DNA of 64,000 nucleotides, taken from NCBI GenBank assembly GCA_038233075.1, contig JBBSMQ010000007.1:80712-144711 (forward strand), in the 5' to 3' direction. The notes beneath the pieces were generated by a model. It was not told where the DNA came from. It made no database searches and was given only the letters and a program-made list of their open reading frames with translations. Position numbers and translations under genes: made by a program. Positions 17,954 through 25,945 of the stretch are shown piece after piece. How positions within the stretch are numbered: position 1 is the stretch's first letter; the number at the start of each line of letters is the position of its first letter. The DNA is from Iamia sp038233075. GTDB lineage: Bacteria; Actinomycetota; Acidimicrobiia; Acidimicrobiales; Iamiaceae.

Positions 17954-17973
17954 GCAAGGCTGGGCGCGGCAGC

Positions 17974-18057
17974 GCGACACCGGCCCCCACCGTTCTGGTC
18001 TAGGAACAAGCCCTCGAGGGCGCTCTCACTGACCAGAACGGTCGGCGACACCGGCCC
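17974..18057. repeat. Inverted repeat flanked by 13-bp direct repeats
   Basis: A 12-base perfect inverted repeat (ACCGTTCTGGTC, 17989-18000 and 18031-18042) has a 30-base loop with the palindrome CCCTCGAGGG at its centre. Identical direct repeats GCGACACCGGCCC lie just outside at 17974-17986 and 18045-18057. It sits exactly between two convergent genes, so it can act as a two-way terminator, but the direct repeats are more than a terminator needs. Confidence 0.6.
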
Positions 18058-18064
18058 AGATCGT

Positions 18065-18844
18065 TCACTTGGGCTGCATGCGGATGCCGCCGTCGATGCG
18101 GACGGTCTCGGCGTTGAGGTAGCTGTTGGTCAAGAGCTCGAGGGCGAGGGTGGCGAACTCCTCGGAGGTGCCCAGGCGCTTCGGGAACAGGACACCGGCC
18201 TTGAGCCGGTCCTTGAACTGCTCGGAGGCCTCGCCCGAGCCGTAGATCGGGGTGTCGATCAGCCCCGGGGCGATGCAGTTGACGCGGACCCCGACGGCGG
18301 AGAGATCACGGGCGATGGGGAGGGTCATGCCCACCACCCCGCCCTTGGAGGCGGAGTAGGAGGCCTGGCCGATCTGGCCGTCGAAGGCGGCCACGGAGGC
18401 GACGTTGACGATGGCCCCCCGCTCGCCGTGCTCGTCGGCCGGGTCGGTCTGGCTCATGGCCGTGGCCGCCAGGCGGATCATGTTGAACGAGCCGACCAGG
18501 TTGATCTCGATGACCTTCTTGAACACGTCGAGGTCGTGGGCCGAGGCGTAGTCGCCGTCCTTCCCGATGGTGCGGGTGGCCCAGCCGATGCCCGCCGCGT
18601 TGACCAGGGCTCGCAGCGGCCCCATCTCCTTGGCCGCCTCGACGGTGGCGATGCCCTGATCGACGTCGGCCACGTCGGTGGTGGCGAAGACGCCGCCGAT
18701 GTCGGAGGCCACCGCCTCGCCCTTCTCCGCGTTCATGTCGGCCACGACCACCTTGGCCCCCCGCTCGGCGAGGAGCCGGGCGGTGGCCTCACCGAGGCCC
18801 GAGGCCCCTCCGGTGACGATTGCGCTGATCCCGTTGAGTTCCAT
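18065..18844 (-). CDS. SDR dehydrogenase, 3-hydroxyacyl-CoA dehydrogenase type 2-like
   Basis: 259 aa classical short-chain dehydrogenase. Cofactor loop TGGASGLGEATARLL; VVADMN suggests NAD preference. NAAGIG, catalytic Ser in VASVAAF and Tyr-Lys in YSASKGG follow, then VNCIAPGLIDTPI. The long insert before the active Ser (TAMSQTDPADEHGERGAIVN) and ending VRIDGGIRMQPK are typical of the HSD10/FabG-like 3-hydroxyacyl-CoA dehydrogenases that oxidise short-chain or branched acyl-CoA. ATG 18844 fits the family start; the open frame upstream is not conserved in style. Confidence 0.88.
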   Translation of the reverse strand: MELNGISAIVTGGASGLGEATARLLAERGAKVVVADMNAEKGEAVASDIGGVFATTDVADVDQGIATVEAAKEMGPLRALVNAAGIGWATRTIGKDGDYASAHDLDVFKKVIEINLVGSFNMIRLAATAMSQTDPADEHGERGAIVNVASVAAFDGQIGQASYSASKGGVVGMTLPIARDLSAVGVRVNCIAPGLIDTPIYGSGEASEQFKDRLKAGVLFPKRLGTSEEFATLALELLTNSYLNAETVRIDGGIRMQPK

Positions 18845-18970
18845 GGCCCGGGACTCTATTGACTCCGAGGCGCCCTGCCGTCGCCCGGTCTGGGGCAATC
18901 CCACCCTGCGAGCCGGAGACCAGACGCGCCACCCCGACGGCGCCAACGGTGCCGGTACGGAGCCGACGGG

Positions 18971-21900
18971 TCAGCGGGTCTGGGCCTTGGCCAGGTACTC
19001 GCGGCTGGAGGCCAGGTCGATGGCCAGGACGATGTCGCCCCGGGCGAGCACCCGGGGAGCCCAGAAGGCCAGTCCTCCTGCGTCCGCGGGTCGGCTCAGC
19101 AGGGTCTGGTACAGGCCGTCGACCCGAGTGCGGGCCGACTCGCGCGACTGGTAGATGCGGTAGGCGGCGACGGTGCGGCCCAAGCGGCCGACCAGGTCGA
19201 CCCAGTAGGCGCGGCCCTCGGCGTCCGCCGGTCGACCCAGGATCTCCTGGTACAGGTCGTCGATCCACGCCCCGACGTCGCCCTCCGGGAAGCGGCTCAG
19301 GTACTCGCGCGAGGAGTAGAAGCGGGCCGCCACGCTGGCCACTGAGAGGGCGCCGCTGCTGATGCGCTCGGCCCAGAAGGCGGTACCGGCGGCCTCGCCG
19401 GGACGGCCGAGGGTGGACTGGTACAGACCCTCGACGATCGTGGTGGCCCACTCGCGCGAGCGAGCCAGGGCCGCCACCACCCTCCGACGACTGGCCACAG
19501 TGTCCTGGAGCGCGGTGGCGGCGGCATCCAGCTCCGCGGCGCTCGGCGCCCGACCGAGGAAGTCCTGGTAGGCGGCGGCCACGAAGCGCTCCTCGGGACT
19601 GACGTCGACCACCGTCTCGATGGTCGTGGTCTCGAGGGCGGGGTCGGCCAGGATGTCGGCCTCCCGGTAGTCGAGGTCGACCATGCCCTTCTCCGAGTAG
19701 AGCCGGGTCTGGTCGGCGTAGTGGTCCGAGGTGGGGTCGGTGGAGTTGGAGTAGGCCAGCACGGCCCGACTGTCGACACCGGTGGGACCGAACTCGGCGG
19801 CCAGGATGAAGCTGGACCCGCTGCGGACGTCGTCGTAGCCGTCGTTGCCGTCGAAGGCGGCGCTGATGATGTTGAACGCACCGGCGGAGCCCGTGCCGCC
19901 GTGGATGGGGATGACCTCGGCGTTGCGGCGCTCGCTCTGGATGTCGCCCAGGCGGGCGTCGAGAGCGATGCCAGCGTCGCGGAACATCCTCACCGAGGCG
20001 CCCAGGGCCTCGAGCACGGCCGGGTCGGAGGTGTCGAGGGTGTTGGGGGTGGTCACCGGGTTGGCCCGGTCGAACGGGACCGAGAACTGGATGCCGCCCT
20101 CGGCCGCGAACTGGCGGAACACGTGCGCGCCGCGACTGTCGAGGTCGACCCGCAGGTCCCAGGCCGCGAGCACGTCGCACGCCTCGCGCAGGTCCACCGC
20201 CTCGTCGTCCACCGTCACCGTCGGGTTGGCCCGACACAGGGCCACCAGATCGTCGCGCACCAGCTCAGCCCCGTACACGCGGTTGGAGAACATCACCTCC
20301 TGGAGGAGCGGCAGGGTGAACCCGGTGCCGGGCAGACCGTCGGTGCCGGCGATCCGCTCCTGGACCTGGAGCAGGCCAAGGCGGGTCCGCAGGCTGCGCT
20401 CGGTGCCCTCCACACCGAGGATCCGGTCGAAGCCCTCCAGCGGCGCCTCGGGGTTGGCCAGCCAGTAGCTGTCGTTGGAGTTGGTGACGTAGTCGTCGCG
20501 GGTCAGCGTGGGCAGGTTGGATGGCCCGAGGATGCCTGGCACCCGCGCGTCGGGGTCCGTCCCCCACCGGCACTGGGCCCGGGTGCCGTCGAGGATGAAG
20601 ACCCCGAACGCGTCCAGGGCGAGCTCACCGAGCGGTGTGAGGCAGGTGTCGAGCTTGGCCTGGTCGATGTTGGGCACCACCGAGTGGTCGCCGTAGAAGG
20701 CCTTCCCGGTGGAGTCAGCGGCCACGGTGTTGATGAAGGGCAGGTGCTGCCAGGTGTCGAGGGTCTGCTCCAGCTCGGCCACCGAGCCCGAGCGGCCCAT
20801 CTCGATGTAGCCGTCGAAGGTGCGCCCCGCATCCTCGTTGACGTCCATCAGGGCGAAGGCGGTCTCCTCGGTCCAGTCCAGGGGCGACAGCTCGATGATG
20901 GGGCCGTACTCGGTCGACCACAGGGTGCGGGTGCGGGTGGTCGTGCCCCCGGCGCCGTCGTCGACCTCGACCTCGACCTCCTGGGGGGTCATGTTGCGGA
21001 CCTGGCCGTCGACCACGTACTGGGTCGGGTGGCCGGGCACCAGGTCGAGCTCGTAGATGCTGAAGCGGCGTGCGGTGGAGACGGTGTGGCTCCACCCCAT
21101 CGTCTCGTTGTGGCCGATCTCCACCACGGGCTGACCGGAGAGGGCGGCGCCGATCATGTCGTACTCACCGGGGATGGTGAGGTGCATCTCGTAGAAGCGG
21201 TCGCGGCCGTTCCAGGGGAAGTGGGGATTGCCCAGCAACATGCCGGTGCCGTCCTGGGTGGCCTCGGCGCCGAGGCCGTAGGCGTTGGAGCCGGCGGCCT
21301 CGACATCGACCGCCGCCGCCTCGCCGAGGGTGGGGACGTTGGGGTCGGGGGCGTCGGGGGCGTCGGGGGCGTCGGGGGCGTCGGGGGCGTCGGGGGCGTC
21401 GGGGCCGGCACCGCGCGCCTCGGGCTCAGGGGTCTCGGCCCCCGGGGGTTGGGCCTCGACCACGTTGGTGGCCAGGGCCCCGCGCCCGGCGCGCACCGCG
21501 CTGTCGATGTAGGTCCGCCACAGGTCGATCTCGTCGATCTCGCGCACCCACGCAGCACCGGCGCAGTTGGGGTCCTCGATGCCCTCGGGGCCGCCGATGT
21601 CGGACAGGTAGAGGTTGTAGCCCTCGGCGGTGCCCTGGACCAGGTCCCGCACCCGCTCCGACGGTCCCGAGGCGGGGATCCCGGGTGGGCGCGACAGCGT
21701 CTCCTCCACCACCCGCAGGTCGATCAGCTGCTGGTGGAAGAGGTCACGCCGGAAGTTGGAGTCCGAGGCCCCGAAGAACTTGGAGCGTTGGGCGCCGCCG
21801 GTGACGACCTCCTCGGCCAGCAGGCAGATGTTGTCCTCGGCGAAGGCGTAGCCGTAGCCGAAGCCCAGGCCGGCCCAGTCGTCGGCCTTGACGTGGGGGA

Positions 21901-22135
21901 TGCCGTACTCGGTGCGTCGGATCTCGGCCGCCAGCGTGGTCCCCCCTGGCAGGCGGGCCCGGTCCTCGCCGGCGATGGCGATGGCCTCCCCCTCGGCCTC
22001 CTCGACGGCCTCGGCCCGCTCCGGTGCGCCGCCGACGGCCAGGAGCCCGACGAGGAGGAGCACCGCAACCCCGACCGATGAGGTGCGGAGCCACGGTCGC
22101 GACCGGCGCGGGTGGGGGTGTGGAGGCAGTGCCAT
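18971..22135 (-). CDS. Penicillin/AHL-acylase-type amidohydrolase with DUF4214 repeats
   Basis: 1054 aa, well above the usual 750-850. A basic N terminus and hydrophobic core (SVGVAVLLLVGLLAVGG) form a signal peptide. The alpha-chain start RRTEYGIPHVKADDWAGLGF and the autoprocessing site GSNAYGLG identify an Ntn hydrolase; Ser about 283 becomes the beta-chain nucleophile. NPHFPWNGRDRFYE and GHNETMGWSHTVS complete the aculeacin/AHL-acylase-like core. Just before the cleavage site is a DAP repeat (see 21351-21404). After about residue 848 come four DUF4214-like units (YQDFLGRAP, LYQSTLGRP, LYQEILGRP, LYQTLLSRP). Exported acylases of this type cleave side-chain amides; the real substrate is unknown. 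No other gene shares its operon. Confidence 0.9.
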   Translation of the reverse strand: MALPPHPHPRRSRPWLRTSSVGVAVLLLVGLLAVGGAPERAEAVEEAEGEAIAIAGEDRARLPGGTTLAAEIRRTEYGIPHVKADDWAGLGFGYGYAFAEDNICLLAEEVVTGGAQRSKFFGASDSNFRRDLFHQQLIDLRVVEETLSRPPGIPASGPSERVRDLVQGTAEGYNLYLSDIGGPEGIEDPNCAGAAWVREIDEIDLWRTYIDSAVRAGRGALATNVVEAQPPGAETPEPEARGAGPDAPDAPDAPDAPDAPDAPDPNVPTLGEAAAVDVEAAGSNAYGLGAEATQDGTGMLLGNPHFPWNGRDRFYEMHLTIPGEYDMIGAALSGQPVVEIGHNETMGWSHTVSTARRFSIYELDLVPGHPTQYVVDGQVRNMTPQEVEVEVDDGAGGTTTRTRTLWSTEYGPIIELSPLDWTEETAFALMDVNEDAGRTFDGYIEMGRSGSVAELEQTLDTWQHLPFINTVAADSTGKAFYGDHSVVPNIDQAKLDTCLTPLGELALDAFGVFILDGTRAQCRWGTDPDARVPGILGPSNLPTLTRDDYVTNSNDSYWLANPEAPLEGFDRILGVEGTERSLRTRLGLLQVQERIAGTDGLPGTGFTLPLLQEVMFSNRVYGAELVRDDLVALCRANPTVTVDDEAVDLREACDVLAAWDLRVDLDSRGAHVFRQFAAEGGIQFSVPFDRANPVTTPNTLDTSDPAVLEALGASVRMFRDAGIALDARLGDIQSERRNAEVIPIHGGTGSAGAFNIISAAFDGNDGYDDVRSGSSFILAAEFGPTGVDSRAVLAYSNSTDPTSDHYADQTRLYSEKGMVDLDYREADILADPALETTTIETVVDVSPEERFVAAAYQDFLGRAPSAAELDAAATALQDTVASRRRVVAALARSREWATTIVEGLYQSTLGRPGEAAGTAFWAERISSGALSVASVAARFYSSREYLSRFPEGDVGAWIDDLYQEILGRPADAEGRAYWVDLVGRLGRTVAAYRIYQSRESARTRVDGLYQTLLSRPADAGGLAFWAPRVLARGDIVLAIDLASSREYLAKAQTR
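21351..21404. repeat. Tandem 9-bp repeat, six units
   Basis: Six perfect copies of GCGTCGGGG, preceded by a partial unit, lie inside the acylase gene. On the coding strand they give a run of Asp-Ala-Pro triplets, a stiff acidic linker just ahead of the autocatalytic cleavage site. Such a repeat can change length by slippage without breaking the frame. Confidence 0.9.
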
Positions 22136-22355
22136 GCGATGGTCTCCGCTGCGATCAGCCGCCCGGCAATGTCGTGTCGTGGGCGACCGTAGCGCCGATC
22201 CGGCATCGCCGCTGCGGGACGCGCCGGGCCCGAAACCGCACCCCTGGCCGACGTCCACCGTCTCTCAGGACTGCAGATTGCGGGGTGGGCGGGCCCGGGG
22301 GGTTCGGCGGCGCAGATCCCCGCGGCCTCAGCGGCGGAAGAGCTCGACGGGCAGG

Positions 22356-22487
22356 TCAGGCGACGCAGTCCACCGCGACGTCCAGGGCCGAGCAGACCTC
22401 GCGCATGCGCTCGTCGCTCAGCCGACCCAGCCGCTCGACCAGCGTCGTCGCCCGGCGCGGGGCTCGGCACCGCTCGTCTCTCGCCGC
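22356..22487 (-). pseudogene. MazF/PemK toxin C-terminal relic
   Basis: The minus-strand frame ending in TGA at 22356-22358 reads TTLVERLGRLSDERMREVCS followed by ALDVAVDCVA. This is the closing helix of MazF-family endoribonucleases (RLGRLS....EVC.AL.VA). No start codon precedes it; the frame is simply the continuation of the upstream unknown gene beyond its stop at 22491. No antitoxin is nearby. I read it as the remnant of a lost toxin gene; the identification rests on about 30 residues. Confidence 0.55.
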
Positions 22488-22490
22488 TCG

Positions 22491-24395
22491 TCACCTCCGT
22501 CCGGAGCCGTGGCGGCTGCGCCAGCGGTGGGCTGCTTTGCGGGCGTGCTTGGCCACCGACTTCACGGGGTGGTGGCGGCCGATCTGCTCCAGCACCTCGG
22601 CGGTCCGGGGGTGGATGCCGGCCTCCAGCTCGTCGAGGAAGTGCGGGTGCTCCTCCACGGCGAGGTGCCCCATCAAGGACTCGATCACATCCGCCGGTGA
22701 CCCGACCTCCGAGGTCGCCAGGAACATGTCGATGCCGGCCTGCGCCGCGGCCTCCGAGGGCACCTCCGCGTGCTCGACAGCTCCGACCGAGGCCAGGTAG
22801 AGCCAGGCGTGAGGGCCGATGGTGGTGTCGAGAGACCCCCGCAGGGCGTCGACTGCTGCGTCACCAGCCTGCTCCAGGAGCGTGAACCCGGTCATGATCC
22901 GGACCGGCTCGGGTCGGGCCGCCAGCTCGGCCACCAGCTCCTCGGCCCGCTGCTCGCCGGCCCCGAACCAGACCGCGGCAGCCACGGCCGGATCGATGTC
23001 CCGGTCGGCGACGATGGAGATCAGGTCGCCGGCGGCCAGGTCGGCCAGCTCGCCGGGATCGGTCACCTCGAACCCGGCCTCCTCCAACCAGGGGGCGACC
23101 AGAGCGGCGCCACCGTCGGTGAGGTGGACCTCGTCGTCAGGAAGAGCGACGATCCCGGCGGCGGCCAGTGACCGCAGGACGTCGTCGGCGCGGGTCTGGC
23201 ACGTCGACCGACGGAGCGGGTCGCCGGGAATGTCCACGAAGGGGTCAGGGCCGATCTCGGCGAGGGCGCTCTCGAGGATCCCGGACAGGGCCTCGGCGGG
23301 CAGCTGGCCGTCCGCCGCCCACAGCAGGCCCAGGAAGAACACCGCACCCTGATCGGCGTGCTCGACCAGCTGGTGCGGCGGCGGCATCGTCGCGCCCCAC
23401 CTCGCCGACGCCGGGCCGACGCCCAGCAACCCCTCGACGGCCATGCGCCACCGCTCGCCGGCCGCAGCGTCGCGCCACCTCGACGTTCGGCGCATCCGTC
23501 CCGCCCCGACCTCGGCGGCGCCGCCCTGGACCGCGATGCGCGCCAGGCCGAAGAGCTCGGGGAGCTCGGCGGTGGAGCGGATGCCGTCGATCCGGTCCCC
23601 GGTGCCCACGGCTTCGACCAGGCGTCGGCCATCGGCCAGGGTCGGGTTGCCGGCCTTGGTGAGCTTGATGCCCTCGTCCCCGACGGTGGCCACGAGCGCA
23701 TCGACCTGTTCCACCAGCGGCACGTCGGCCGCGGCACCGTCGAGCTGCGGCGGTGACGGCAGGGGGCGCACCGGCAGCGGCAGCGATGCGCCGGCCCCCT
23801 CCGGCTCGACGGCCTCGTCGGGTGGACCGAGGCCCAGGATCTCACCCCGCTCCTCGAACGAGAGCGAGTTGAACTGCTCCATGGCCGCGTCGAGAGCGGC
23901 CTGGTCGGGTTCGTCCCCCAGGTCGAACGGAGCCGAACCGAGCAGTCGCTTGGCCATGCCGAAGTGCTGAGGATCGCTCATGGCGTCGAGGAACGAGCGC
24001 TCCTGGGCCTGGGCCCGGATGACGAGGTCGTCGGCCGTGTCGCTGCCGTCCGCCAGCCAGCCCTGTTCGTCGAGGAACCGGAACAGGGCGACGAACGAGG
24101 CGGGGATGGAGGACGCCTCCTCGGGGCTGGCGCTGAGCTTGCGGGGGAAGTGAACGAGGAGCAGGTCGTCGATGTGGTCCCTGATCCACCACCCGTAGTC
24201 CCCGTCGGCGTACTGCCGCTTCCACCCCAGCACCAGATCGACGTCGACGGCCTCGGCGTCGGCGTGCTCGGGGTGGTCCCGAAGCCACGTGTCGAAGCGC
24301 CGGACCACCTCCTCCGCGGCCTCGATCGCCGCATCCTCGTCGTCTCGGTCCAGGTCGAAGGAGAGTCGCACGGGCCCACCCTCGCGCCGAGTCAT
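22491..24395 (-). CDS. Conserved-looking protein of unknown function, 634 aa
   Basis: ATG at 24395 overlaps the hyuB stop (ATGA), so it is translationally coupled to the hydantoinase pair. Soluble, acidic and Leu/Ala-rich, with no signal peptide. The N terminus (SFDLDRDDEDAAIEAAEEVV, then LVLGWKRQYADGDYGWWIRD) is followed by a Pro-rich break near residue 220, then helical sequence containing winged-helix-like stretches (RADDVLRSLAAAGIVALPDD). The end is basic (AKHARKAAHRWRSRHG). I do not recognise a catalytic motif. Its partner genes suggest it moves with hyuAB, but nothing shows a shared reaction. Confidence 0.7.
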   Translation of the reverse strand: MTRREGGPVRLSFDLDRDDEDAAIEAAEEVVRRFDTWLRDHPEHADAEAVDVDLVLGWKRQYADGDYGWWIRDHIDDLLLVHFPRKLSASPEEASSIPASFVALFRFLDEQGWLADGSDTADDLVIRAQAQERSFLDAMSDPQHFGMAKRLLGSAPFDLGDEPDQAALDAAMEQFNSLSFEERGEILGLGPPDEAVEPEGAGASLPLPVRPLPSPPQLDGAAADVPLVEQVDALVATVGDEGIKLTKAGNPTLADGRRLVEAVGTGDRIDGIRSTAELPELFGLARIAVQGGAAEVGAGRMRRTSRWRDAAAGERWRMAVEGLLGVGPASARWGATMPPPHQLVEHADQGAVFFLGLLWAADGQLPAEALSGILESALAEIGPDPFVDIPGDPLRRSTCQTRADDVLRSLAAAGIVALPDDEVHLTDGGAALVAPWLEEAGFEVTDPGELADLAAGDLISIVADRDIDPAVAAAVWFGAGEQRAEELVAELAARPEPVRIMTGFTLLEQAGDAAVDALRGSLDTTIGPHAWLYLASVGAVEHAEVPSEAAAQAGIDMFLATSEVGSPADVIESLMGHLAVEEHPHFLDELEAGIHPRTAEVLEQIGRHHPVKSVAKHARKAAHRWRSRHGSGRR

Positions 24396-25945
24396 GGCTG
24401 GGGACCCCAACCGCCGCCGCCGGGGGTGAGCATGCGGACGACGTCGCCGGCCTTGAGCTGGACCGTGCACTTGTCGGCGAGGCGCTCAGCCTGCCCTTCG
24501 TCGCCAACGGGCAGCAGCCAGTTCTCGCCCACCGCTCCCGGCTCGCCGCCGGCCAGGCCCCACGGCTGGGAGACCCGGCGCTCGGTGATCAGCGACAGGG
24601 TCGCATCCTCGAGCACCTGGACGTCGCGCTCGATGCCCTCGCCTCCGGGGGCGGAGCCCGCTCCCCCGCTGCCCTGCCGCAAGCGGTAGCGAAGGACCCG
24701 CAGCGGGAAGGCCCGCTCCAGGGCCTCGACAGGGGTGTTCTTCGTGTTGGTCATCCCGGTGTGCACCCCGGAGGCACCCGGTCGACCGCCGCCGGGGCCG
24801 GGGCGTCCGCCCTGGCCGCCGGCGACGGTCTCGTAGTACACCCAGCCCTCGCCTCCGAGCAGCATGTTGTTCATGGTGCCCTGGGACGCGGCCCCGAGCC
24901 GATCGGGGACGGCGCCGGCCAGGGCTGCCAGGCAGACGTCGGCCACCCGTTGGCTGACCTCGACGTTGCCGGCCCCGACCGCGGCCGGGGGCCGGGCGGC
25001 GACGACCGAGCCGGCCGGCGCCACCACGTCCACCACCCGGAGGCCGCCACCGTTGGCCGGCACCGTGGGGTCGAGAGCGCAGCGCAGGGCGAACACGGCG
25101 GCACTGACGGTGACGGCCTCCACCGCGTTGACGTTGCCGCGCCGCTGGGGGTCGGTGCCGGCGAAGTCGAAGGAGACGGTCTCGCCCTCGACCCGCACCC
25201 GGACCCGGATGGTGGTCGGGACCTGCTGGCCGGAGCCGGAGCCGAAGGAGTCGAGCACGTCGCTCGCCGTCCACTCACCGTCGGTCAGCTCGGCCAGGGC
25301 GGCCCGCATCCGGCGTTCGCCGTAGGCGATCACCTCGTCGAGGGGTGCGTCGGCCAGCTCGGCCAGCCGGGCAACACCGACCACGTTGGCGCCGACCTGC
25401 GCGTCGATGTCACCCCGCCGCTCCTCAGGGGTGCGCGACGAGGCCACCAACACCTCGCGCACCTCGGGCGTGAACCGCACCGGCGGGATGCGCAGCCCTT
25501 CCTGCTGGATCTCGACGGCGTCGGCCGGCAGGGACCCGGGGGCGGCGCCGCCGAGGTCGGCGTGGTGGGCCCGGTTGGCAGCCCAGCCGACCAGGCGTCC
25601 CTCGGCGTGGCACGGGGCCACCAGGGTCACGTCGTTCAGGTGGGTACCGCCGGCGAAGGGATCGTTGACGATGACCTGCACGCCGGGCTCGGGGTCGGGG
25701 CCCAGGGCGTCGATGGCGGCCCGCGCCGAGGCGGGCATGGACCCCAGGTGCACGGGGATGTGCTCGGCCTGGACGAGCAGGGTGCCGTCGGCGGTGAACA
25801 GGGCCGCCGAGCAGTCGGCGCGTTCCTTGATGTTGGGGCTGAAGGCCCCGCGGCGCAGCACCGCCCCCATCTCCTCGGCCACTCCCGTGAGACGGGCGAT
25901 CAGCACCGTCAGCGCGGCCGGGTCGAGCTCCCTGCGCGCGGTCAC
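24392..25945 (-). CDS. hyuB: Hydantoinase B / 5-oxoprolinase beta-type subunit
   Basis: 517 aa. It begins with the family pattern in which the N terminus recognises HyuA: RLTGVAEEMGAVLRRGAFSP, then NIKERADCSAALF. It continues with AEHIPVHLGSMPAS, NDPFAGGTHLNDVTLV, and the Gly-rich C terminus MTNTKNTPVEALE...GGEGIERDVQ, ending with GDVVRMLTPGGGGWG. HyuAB pairs open five-membered lactam or hydantoin rings (5-oxoproline, N-methylhydantoin) or, in acetone carboxylase relatives, carboxylate with ATP; substrate not deducible. GTG start overlaps the hyuA stop (GTGA). Confidence 0.9.
   Translation of the reverse strand: MTARRELDPAALTVLIARLTGVAEEMGAVLRRGAFSPNIKERADCSAALFTADGTLLVQAEHIPVHLGSMPASARAAIDALGPDPEPGVQVIVNDPFAGGTHLNDVTLVAPCHAEGRLVGWAANRAHHADLGGAAPGSLPADAVEIQQEGLRIPPVRFTPEVREVLVASSRTPEERRGDIDAQVGANVVGVARLAELADAPLDEVIAYGERRMRAALAELTDGEWTASDVLDSFGSGSGQQVPTTIRVRVRVEGETVSFDFAGTDPQRRGNVNAVEAVTVSAAVFALRCALDPTVPANGGGLRVVDVVAPAGSVVAARPPAAVGAGNVEVSQRVADVCLAALAGAVPDRLGAASQGTMNNMLLGGEGWVYYETVAGGQGGRPGPGGGRPGASGVHTGMTNTKNTPVEALERAFPLRVLRYRLRQGSGGAGSAPGGEGIERDVQVLEDATLSLITERRVSQPWGLAGGEPGAVGENWLLPVGDEGQAERLADKCTVQLKAGDVVRMLTPGGGGWGPQP

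Noticed and set aside
19721..22081. 786-codon plus-strand open frame with GVGGVG run
   Set aside because: Antisense shadow of the acylase; the GVG run is only the complement of the DAP repeat.
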